From Flavobacteriales bacterium UBA6165 (GTDB taxonomy: Bacteria > Bacteroidota > Bacteroidia > Flavobacteriales_D > Crocinitomicaceae): a stretch of 64,000 nucleotides of DNA. The position numbers were made by a program, and so were the translations under genes. How positions within the stretch are numbered: the stretch's first letter is position 1; every line of letters starts with the position of its first letter. Positions 25,879-33,800 of this stretch are shown in pieces. The notes below the pieces were generated by a model. That model was not told the DNA's origin. It ran no database searches and saw only the letters and a list, made by a program, of their open reading frames with translations. The DNA lies in NCBI GenBank assembly GCA_002422285.1, contig DIUF01000019.1:8917-72916 (forward strand), read 5' to 3'.

Positions 25879-26520
25879 CTATATGGCAAACAACCCGAAG
25901 AACATAACAAAAGCAAGCAAGGTCCAAAGACTGAATGTGAATTGGTGCTTTGAAAAGAATTTTTGGTATATCAAATGAGCCAAGATTGCGACTACAAACC
26001 AACCTACATAATTCTGCAGTGGCACGATGTTATTGTTGAATTCCCAAAAATCGAATTGTGGTGCTACTTGTTCAATGATTAAATCCAAAAGAACCATGAG
26101 TATTGCGCCTATAGTTGAGGCAACAAATAGATTCTTACTGATTTTCTGCGCAATAGAAGCTGTGAGGAATACCAATATCGCCCAGTTTACGCCAATCATC
26201 CATGGCACACCCCATATTTTGGGTCCCAAATTGTTGCCGTATGCATAATCGCCGAAAATCAAACCAAAATTGACACCAAGCCATTCTGCGACCATACCAA
26301 AAGCAAAAGGAATCATAAGCAGCGATAAATCTCTTAAGTTTACTTGTGGTATATTCCAAAGTAAAATACCAAAGCATAAGAACAGGTTTAAAGGTGTTAA
26401 GGGCAGAAACCAGTCTGCGTGTCCGAGCAATATTCCAATAACAGCAGACACGTGAAAGAGCCAAATAACAAAAATGGAAATCTGAAGTTTATATTGAACT
26501 AGAACTTGATTTAATCTCAT
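25879..26520 (-). CDS. cruF: carotenoid biosynthesis protein (CruF-like)
   Basis: A 213-residue membrane protein with about six hydrophobic segments. Characteristic family stretches are MVAEWLGVNFGLIFGDYAYG near residues 77-96 and the LLDLIIEQVAPQFDFW segment near residue 150. In carotenoid pathways CruF hydrates the 1',2' double bond of acyclic ends. Its gene overlaps the preceding desaturase gene by 4 bases, which supports a joint step. The symbol is by family similarity; the exact product is not shown by the sequence. Confidence 0.82.
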   Translation of the reverse strand: MRLNQVLVQYKLQISIFVIWLFHVSAVIGILLGHADWFLPLTPLNLFLCFGILLWNIPQVNLRDLSLLMIPFAFGMVAEWLGVNFGLIFGDYAYGNNLGPKIWGVPWMIGVNWAILVFLTASIAQKISKNLFVASTIGAILMVLLDLIIEQVAPQFDFWEFNNNIVPLQNYVGWFVVAILAHLIYQKFFSKHQFTFSLWTLLAFVMFFGLFAI

Positions 26521-28001
26521 TTAACACCTTGTTTTTGAATGATATTGGCTGTAATTTTACCTGAGAGTAGTGCCAGTGGTATTCCGCCGCCTGGATGCAC
26601 ACTTCCTCCACAAAAATACAGATTTTTTAGGCTTTGAGAGAAATTCGGGTGTCGCAAAAATGCTGCAAATCTGTTGTTGCTCGCCGCTCCATACAGGGAA
26701 CCCTGGTAACTCTGTGTTCGAGACTCAATTGTTCTGGGCTCCAAAACATCTTCAGCTTCAATGAAGGGCTCAATATCTGTATTCAAGGCTTTGTTGATGC
26801 GCTCAATGATACGTTTTCTGGCCAAAGGAATCAATTCATCCCAGTTTTGACCTGTATTTCCTGGAACGTTGATCATCACAAACCAGTTTTCGCAGCCCTC
26901 TGGAGCATCTTTTAGCTCGTCTTTTGCGCTGATGTTTATATACACAGTTGGATCACTGGGTATGGTTTTTAGCTTAAATATATCGTTGAACTCATTTTCA
27001 TAATCTTCTGAAAACAAGATGTTATGTAAATCTAATTCAGGGAAATTCTTTTTGATTCCCCAATAAAAAATCAAAGCCGAACTTGAGCGTTCTTGTTTCA
27101 ATGTTTTGTCTGGAGCAATCTGTTCTTTGAGTAGTTTGCGGTAAGTAGGAACAACATCCATATTACTTACAACCAAATCACCATTGTAGCGCTCACCATC
27201 AACCATTAAACCACATGCGGCACTGTGCTCAATGATGATTTTCTCAACTTGCTTTCCGAAATGAAACTGGACGCCAAGTTCATCAGCTAGCTTCCACAAA
27301 GCATTGGTGATGGAAATCATGCCTCCTTCTGGCACAAATGTTCCGAAGTGTTGCTCCAAATTCGGAATCATGCTCATAATACCCGGAGTCATGTAAGGAG
27401 ATGAGCCATTGTATGTGGCATAGCGGTTGAATAGTTGACGGAGATTTTTGTCCTTGAATGACTTTTCATTGTGTTCGTTAAGCGTCGAAAAAACACTTAA
27501 ATGATGCAATTGAGCAATAGCTTTTATTGTTTTGAAATTCAAATAATTACCTAGCTCATGGAGTGAGTTTTCTAAGAAAAGTGGTGCAGTGAGGTCGTAT
27601 TTCTTTTTGGCGTTTTTAAAATAGCGATGAATGGCTTTTTTGTCGACGTCAAATGTTTCGCTGGCATGCTTTGCGTACTTGTCGGCGTCACTATAAGCAG
27701 TAAAGCGTTTACCGTCGTGAAAGAAATAATTGCAAACCACATCTTTCTGTTTGTACTTGTAATAATCGCGTGGATTTTTACCAGCCAAATGAAACAATTC
27801 ATCCACAAAATGCGGCATCGTAAACAAAGATGGGCCCGCGTCAAAACGGTAGTTTCCAACTTGAATTTCAGAGAGTTTTCCTCCGGGATAAGGATTGGCC
27901 TCAAAGACCTCAACATCATAGCCGTTTAAACGTAATCTGATTGCCGAAGATAATCCAGCCAATCCGGAACCAATAATTAGTGCTTTGCCTTTCGAGTTCA
28001 T
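26517..28001 (-). CDS. carotenoid 3,4-desaturase / phytoene desaturase family (CrtD-like)
   Basis: A 494-residue FAD-dependent amine-oxidase-type enzyme. The dinucleotide-binding motif IIGSGLAGLSSAIRL is at about residues 9-23, with GKLSEIQVGNYRFDAGPSLF following. The C-terminal FAD site FCGGSVHPGGGIPLALLSG is typical of CrtI-family enzymes. The KLSEI type and the coupling to a CruF homologue favour a 1-hydroxycarotenoid 3,4-desaturase (CrtD) over phytoene desaturase (CrtI). The ATG is 5 bases after a good -7 box. Together with CruF it would make monocyclic carotenoids such as myxol or saproxanthin; the other carotenoid genes must lie elsewhere. Confidence 0.85.
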   Translation of the reverse strand: MNSKGKALIIGSGLAGLSSAIRLRLNGYDVEVFEANPYPGGKLSEIQVGNYRFDAGPSLFTMPHFVDELFHLAGKNPRDYYKYKQKDVVCNYFFHDGKRFTAYSDADKYAKHASETFDVDKKAIHRYFKNAKKKYDLTAPLFLENSLHELGNYLNFKTIKAIAQLHHLSVFSTLNEHNEKSFKDKNLRQLFNRYATYNGSSPYMTPGIMSMIPNLEQHFGTFVPEGGMISITNALWKLADELGVQFHFGKQVEKIIIEHSAACGLMVDGERYNGDLVVSNMDVVPTYRKLLKEQIAPDKTLKQERSSSALIFYWGIKKNFPELDLHNILFSEDYENEFNDIFKLKTIPSDPTVYINISAKDELKDAPEGCENWFVMINVPGNTGQNWDELIPLARKRIIERINKALNTDIEPFIEAEDVLEPRTIESRTQSYQGSLYGAASNNRFAAFLRHPNFSQSLKNLYFCGGSVHPGGGIPLALLSGKITANIIQKQGVK

Positions 28002-28006
28002 GGTCG

Positions 28007-28014
28007 CAAAAGTA
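28007..28014 (-). promoter_or_regulatory. -7 box abutting the carotenoid operon start
   Basis: TACTTTTG on the minus strand matches TAnnTTTG and ends 5 bases before the ATG at 28001, so the transcript is predicted to be leaderless. Confidence 0.55.
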
Positions 28015-28052
28015 ACATTCAGATGTATGATTTGTTTGTGATTTTTGAAAAT

Positions 28053-28095
28053 AAAAAAGCCCCTTGATATTCAGGTTTGATTTCCAAGGGGCTTT
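28053..28095 (-). terminator. intrinsic terminator after the TonB receptor gene
   Basis: An 11-bp stem (AAAGCCCCTTG at 28056-28066 with its complement at 28085-28095) followed by a U-run on the minus strand. It begins 15 bases after the receptor stop and separates the receptor from the carotenoid operon. Confidence 0.9.
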
Positions 28096-28109
28096 AGAAA
28101 AAGATATAT

Positions 28110-30545
28110 CTAGAATCTCACTCGGATACTCGCCAAGAAGTTGATACCAGCCTGGGGATAGAAGTAGTTTTCTGTTATGAATTCACCGTCAGCAATATAG
28201 CTGAATGTGTAACCGTTGTTCTCATAAAAACTGTTCAAAACATTGTTCACCAAAAGGCCAAAATGAATTTCCTTGAAAAACACATTTTCAATCATGTAAT
28301 TCACACGAATATTGGCATAGGCAAATGGATTGATGATTCTATTTTCATTCTGTGTGTTGTCCAAGTATTGTTTGCCCACATATTTTCCAATTAATGAAAC
28401 TTCGAAATTGTTGAATGGCGAATAACTGACACGTCCACCAAAAATCAAACTCGGCGAAAATGCGATATCTGTGTTGGTAAAGCGCTGCTCAACTTGTGAC
28501 CAATCGTCGTAATTATCCACGTACTCTGTCAATTCAAGGATTTTATTTCTACTGAAGGCTGCGTTTCCAACGATATGCCATTGTTTGGAAGGCTTGTAAC
28601 CTGCTTCTAATTCCAAACCTGCTCTGTAGCTATGATCAACATTCGTGCGCGTATAGCCACCAACATCGTTAATTTTGCCATTCAACACCAGTTGATCTTT
28701 GTAATACATGAAATATGCTGTTGTTTTGGCTGTAAACTTCTTTTGTTGAAACAAATAAGCCGCTTCAACATTGTGTAAACGTTCCGCTTTCGGGCGACTA
28801 TCTGGCGTGCTCTCCGTAAAGTCTCTACGAACTGGCTCGCGATTGGCTTGTGCATAGGAAGCGTAGAATGAATGTTGGTCGTTTGCTCTGTAGCTAAAAC
28901 CGGCTTTAGGATTTAGAAAATGGTAATTCACAACTTGGTCTGTAATTACTTCTTCTTCGAAAACAACGGCTTTTCCTGTAAATCGGAAATCAATGAAGCG
29001 GTAGTGTATTTCACCAAAAAAGTTCCATTTGTTCAACTGATAATTGGCTCTGATGTAGGAGTTTGCCTCTGATTTTACTGCACGGTTGTCATAATATCTG
29101 TCGCGGATTTCGCTCTGAGAAGCAAATCGTGCCCAAATAATCTCACCATAGTGGTCACCTATATATTGATTTGCAGCCGCACCCCAGGTTACCTGAAGTC
29201 CTTTGTCGTTGTCATAAGTCAATCCGTAAACTGCGCCGTAGAAATGATTGTCCAACCACCTGCGACGGATTAAATCAGTGCGATTGACTGTAACGATGTT
29301 ACCTGTTTCTAGATTTACAATTTGAATCGGTGTCAAACCATAAGTACTGAATCGGTCGTTGCGTCGGAATTGCTCAAAATAACCCAATCCTCTGGTGTAA
29401 TGTAGGGACAATGATTGATTCCAGTTTTTATTTAATCGACCTGTGTAATGCAATTGATAATGAGTTTGTTGGTAGTTGTCTACTTCATTGTCGTAATAGC
29501 GAATTTCTCCATTGGCATCGGTGTACATACCTGCGCTGTTCATTCGTCTGTTGTTGGCTAAATCCGATTGAGCCACGCCATTCCAAGCTTGGTAGGTTAC
29601 TTCCTTACCACTGAAAATATTGAAGCGCAAACTGTGATTTTCTTTCAACCATGCTCCAGAAATATAAAAGGCACGCAAATCAGATGAAGCTCGGTCGATA
29701 TAGCCATCGCTGGATATTTTAGACAAACGGGCATCCAAAGAAAATTGATTGTTAATCAAGCCTGTTCCCATGCGGATGGTGTGGCGCAAGGTATTGAACG
29801 AACCTGCAGCATTTTCGATTTCACCATAGGCTTCTCGGTTTACCGTGTTCGTAGTCATGTGGATACCAGCACCAAAGGCAGCACCGCCGTTTGAGGATGT
29901 TCCCACACCACGCTGCACTTGAATATTGTCCACGGAAGAGACAAAATCCGGCATGTTCACCCAAAAAACACCGTGCGATTCGGAGTCGTTGATTGGAATA
30001 CCATTCACGGTTACATTAGTTCTCGTCGGGTCTGTGCCTCGAATGCGAATCCCCGTGTAGCCGATTCCAGCACCTGCGTCCGAACTCACAACGCTTGATG
30101 GAATTTCATCCAATAAATAGGGAATATCCTGACCAAAATTCATCTTTTCAATCTGTTCGCGATTGATGTCGTTGAAGGTCATGGGTGTGTTTTCGTTCAC
30201 GTTACTCGCACTTACAATTACCGAGTTGGTCATGAATTCTGGCGCAGACAAACGATAATTTTTCTCAAAATTTTGTTCGCCTGCTTTCACCGTGTCAAGC
30301 ACAGACTGAAAGCCAATTTGCGAGATTTCCAAGACATAAGTTGTGTTGGCGTTGAGTTTGAGTTGATAGCGACCATTCAAATCTGAGGCCGTCATCAAAT
30401 AGGTTCCCCGAATCTTCATGCGGGCGCCCAAAACGGGGTTTCCTTGTTCATCGGTGATTTGTCCACTCATGGTCACTTGCGACCATAAAAAATTTGGAAC
30501 GCTTAATGCAAGCATCCCGATCAAAGCAAAAATTCTTGTTTTCAT
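28110..30545 (-). CDS. TonB-dependent receptor, thiamin-regulated
   Basis: An 811-residue outer-membrane receptor. It has a signal peptide, then a carboxypeptidase-like (CarboxypepD_reg) domain at about 25-105 beginning VTMSGQITDEQGNPVLGA. The plug domain (about 115-230) carries GYTGIRIRGTDPTRTNVTVNGI. The 22-strand barrel ends in a C-terminal RVRF. I use the ATG at 30545, which puts MKTRIF at the start of the signal peptide; the ATG at 30557 adds four residues. A TPP riboswitch lies upstream, so the ligand is very likely thiamin or its precursor or phosphate. A terminator follows the gene, and no thiamin transporter or kinase gene is in the transcript. Confidence 0.92.
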   Translation of the reverse strand: MKTRIFALIGMLALSVPNFLWSQVTMSGQITDEQGNPVLGARMKIRGTYLMTASDLNGRYQLKLNANTTYVLEISQIGFQSVLDTVKAGEQNFEKNYRLSAPEFMTNSVIVSASNVNENTPMTFNDINREQIEKMNFGQDIPYLLDEIPSSVVSSDAGAGIGYTGIRIRGTDPTRTNVTVNGIPINDSESHGVFWVNMPDFVSSVDNIQVQRGVGTSSNGGAAFGAGIHMTTNTVNREAYGEIENAAGSFNTLRHTIRMGTGLINNQFSLDARLSKISSDGYIDRASSDLRAFYISGAWLKENHSLRFNIFSGKEVTYQAWNGVAQSDLANNRRMNSAGMYTDANGEIRYYDNEVDNYQQTHYQLHYTGRLNKNWNQSLSLHYTRGLGYFEQFRRNDRFSTYGLTPIQIVNLETGNIVTVNRTDLIRRRWLDNHFYGAVYGLTYDNDKGLQVTWGAAANQYIGDHYGEIIWARFASQSEIRDRYYDNRAVKSEANSYIRANYQLNKWNFFGEIHYRFIDFRFTGKAVVFEEEVITDQVVNYHFLNPKAGFSYRANDQHSFYASYAQANREPVRRDFTESTPDSRPKAERLHNVEAAYLFQQKKFTAKTTAYFMYYKDQLVLNGKINDVGGYTRTNVDHSYRAGLELEAGYKPSKQWHIVGNAAFSRNKILELTEYVDNYDDWSQVEQRFTNTDIAFSPSLIFGGRVSYSPFNNFEVSLIGKYVGKQYLDNTQNENRIINPFAYANIRVNYMIENVFFKEIHFGLLVNNVLNSFYENNGYTFSYIADGEFITENYFYPQAGINFLASIRVRF

Positions 30546-30610
30546 GTATTCAAACATTTAGACAAGAACTAGGGGCTAATTCCTGGATTTTGGTTAATAA
30601 TTAGAACTGT
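30546..30610 (-). promoter_or_regulatory. expression platform between riboswitch and receptor gene
   Basis: A 65-base stretch between the aptamer and the start codon. CCCCTA at 30570-30575 (minus strand) could pair with TAGGGG at 30685-30690, which is part of the conserved aptamer core. That could give a switch between a bound and a free form. No clear U-tract terminator is visible, so control at translation initiation is more likely. Confidence 0.4.
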
Positions 30611-30697
30611 TCACTTTCCCTGCGCCGGCATTATCCGTATCAGGTTCTATGGGTATAATCTCAGCCTCCGCCACGGCGGAAGCACCCCTATGAGACG
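30611..30697 (-). ncRNA. TPP riboswitch (THI box)
   Basis: On the minus strand the conserved elements follow in order: GGGGTGC, a stem-loop (TTCCGCC/GGCGGAG type), CTGAGA, TACCC, GAACCTGATACGGATAATGCC and GCGCAGGGAA. These are the hallmarks of the TPP (THI-box) aptamer, which binds thiamin pyrophosphate and represses downstream genes when it is plentiful. The downstream gene is a TonB-dependent receptor. Confidence 0.96.
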
Positions 30698-30700
30698 CGG

Positions 30701-30708
30701 CAAAGGTA
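30701..30708 (-). promoter_or_regulatory. -7 box for the riboswitch-receptor transcript
   Basis: TACCTTTG followed by C on the minus strand matches TAnnTTTG and lies only a few bases before the predicted riboswitch 5' end, which supports both predictions. The 150 bases between this box and the start of the alpha-2-macroglobulin gene hold nothing else I can support. Confidence 0.65.
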
Positions 30709-30859
30709 TTGACAAATCAAAACCAAAAAAGATATTTGGGTATTTTTTTTGAAATTTGATTTCAAACAAAGTGTTTATCCAAAGCCAAATTATTTATCAA
30801 CATTCTGTATCTCAGCCTAAAAAATCCGTTATTTCATACTCTTAAAACACAGATATAAA

Positions 30860-33800
30860 ATGAGAAAAATTTGCTACTTCTCGGCAGTCGTAATTTGGAT
30901 GTTCGGCTTTTGGTCATGTTCCAAAAAATCGCTTAGTGATTTCCTTTCAGATTTCTCCTTGTATGAGGGCTATATTGAATCATTTTCATCGGGTTATGTT
31001 TCTGTTTATGATCCAATAACGGTTACCTTGGCGCAAGATTTATCACCAGATTTGTTGGAAAATGGTCCTCAGAATAAATGGTTCAGTATTTCCCCAAGTG
31101 TCGATGGTGAAGTGAAGTTTTTAGATGCCAACACCATTCAATTTGTGCCAACGGAAAAACTCAAACAAGACCAAGAATATCGAATTACTTTTCAATTGCA
31201 CAAGGTGATGGATGTGCCCAAGGATTTGCGGGAGTTCAGGTTTGCGGTGCACACATACAAACAGGACTTCATCGTCAATATCAATGATATTCAGTCGTAT
31301 GATCGCAATTGGCAATATCTGCGTGGTTCAATTGAAACAACTGACCTTATGGAGTTCGAAATTGCTAAACAGTTGGTTACGGCAGAGCAAGAGGGTAAGA
31401 AATTGAATGTGAAAGTGGTTCGTGAAAGTGAATTGAGTCGCTCCTTTAGTTTTGTTATTGACAGCGTTCAGCGTAAAATGGAGGATTCTAAAGTCACCAT
31501 TTTTTGGGATGGGAAGCCATTTAAAATTGACAACAAAGACCAAGGAGAATTTGAGGTGCCAGGGAAGAACAATTTTAAAGTTGTTCAAATTGAGGTTGAA
31601 AATGGCGATGAACAATTCTTAAAAATCAATTTTTCTGACCCCATAGATAAAAATCAAAATCTAAAAGGCTTGGTGCGTATTCAAGATGCGTCGAATTTGC
31701 GTTATTCATCAGAGGGAAATGTTTTGTATGTTTATCTATCTGAGACACTTTCCGGTTCTAAGCTCGTGCAGGTTTTTCAAGGTGTCAAAAGTGTGGATGG
31801 CATCAAAATGAAGGGTGATTACCGCGAAGAAGTGCTTTTTGAAGAACTACTTCCGGGGGTTCGATTGGTGCGCAGCGGGACGTTTTTGCCGTCTTCTCAA
31901 AATTTGAAAATCAATTTTGAGGCTGTAAATGTGAGCGCAGTGGATGTCATGGTTTATCGCATTCATTCGCAAAATATTCTTCAATTTTTGCAAGTGAATA
32001 ACTACGATGAAAATGATGGTTTGTATCGTGTGAGTTCACCAGTGGCTAAAACAACGATTGAATTGAATCATCCTACACCAAAAGCTCACATGCGTTGGAA
32101 TGCTTATGCTTTGGATTTGTCAAAAATCATGAAGCCCGAGCCGGGAGCGATTTACAGGGTTGAGCTGTCTATCCGTCCTCAGTATTCGATGTATGAGTGT
32201 GCTGAAGCCTTTCCTAGTTTAGAAACAAAAGACAAACCTTTCAATCCAGCGGATTACGATAAACGTTCACGCTACAACGATTGGGATGGAGACTGGGATG
32301 AAGATTATTATTGGTACGATTGGAGGGAGCGTGATAATCCTTGTCACATGGCGTATTACTACGACCGCACTGTGGCTACAAATGTTATGGCCACTGATTT
32401 GGGTGTAATTGCCAAAAGAGGGGAGGATGGCTCTTATCTTTTCGCGGTAACTGATTTGATTTCAACGAATCCCGTTGCTGGAGCGAGCATCGAATTATAC
32501 ACTTTTGATCAGCAATTGGTGCAAACAATTAAAACCAATGGAGAAGGTATAGCTTCTTGGAAAACAGATCGTTATGCCTATTTCGCATTGGTTAAAAAAG
32601 ACAAGCAGGTAACTCCCTTAAAATTAGCCGAAAATAGCTCAAACTCTATGTCGGCGTTTGATGTCTCTGGAGATCGTTTGCGCGATGGTATGAATGGCTA
32701 CATTTATGGGGAACGTGGGGTTTGGCGTCCCGGTGATACTTTATTCCTTGGTTTTATTTTGAATAATCGACATGCAAATCCAGGGCAGAAACATCCCGTA
32801 AAATTGAGTATATTCAATGCGCGTGGCATAATGGTGCATCAAGATATTGCCAATCATGCATCATCACAGCACTATAAATTTGTTGTTCCGACTTCTGCTG
32901 ATGCCGAAACAGGGAATTGGGAGGCCGTTGTTCAAGTAGGTGGTGCAACGTTCCGAAAAGGAATTTTTATTGAAACGATTAAGCCGAATCGATTGAAACT
33001 CAAAACAGTGTTCAACAATAAAATTTTGCAAGCCAATACAAAAAACACGGGAAAAATGGAGGTTGCATGGTTGCATGGTGCAATTGCTCAAGATTTGAAA
33101 GTTGATCTATCCGTGAAATATTCCCGAATGACTACCACATTCAAAGGTTACGACAAATTCAAATTTGATGACCCCGCACGCACTTTTGATGCGGATGAAA
33201 CCAAGGTTTTTGAAGGACGACTCAACGACAAAGGCATCGTTTCTTTTGATTTGATTCCAGATTTGGAAGAAGAAGCACCTGGTATGTTGCGCGCTGTATT
33301 TATGGCTCGTGCATTTGAAAAAGGTGGTGATTTTAGTTCGGATGTTTTCAGTACAACGGTTTCGCCTTACAAGCGCTATGTGGGCTTCCGACCAACCAAC
33401 ATGAACAAATACGGCTACATGGAAACCGGAGGAAAAAGTACTTTCGAAGTGGTAACCTTAAATCCTGAAGGCAAACCTGTGGCTGTTAAAGACTTACAAG
33501 TACGCGTTTATAAAATCGACTATTATTGGTGGTATGATGCTTCTTCGGATTACTTGTCGCGATATACCTCGAGCAGCACCCACATTCCCTTCAAGTCTTT
33601 GAATGTGAGTACAAATAGCAGCGGAAAAGGCAATTTCTCTTTTGACGTGAACGAGAATGACTATGGTCGATATTTGGTTCGTGTTTACGACCCTGAACAC
33701 CGTCATGCATCGGGCGAAATTTTGTATTTCAGCTGGCCTGCACACCGCGCTATGGGGCGAACTCGAAAAAATGAATCTGACGAAGCGACCAAATTGGTGT

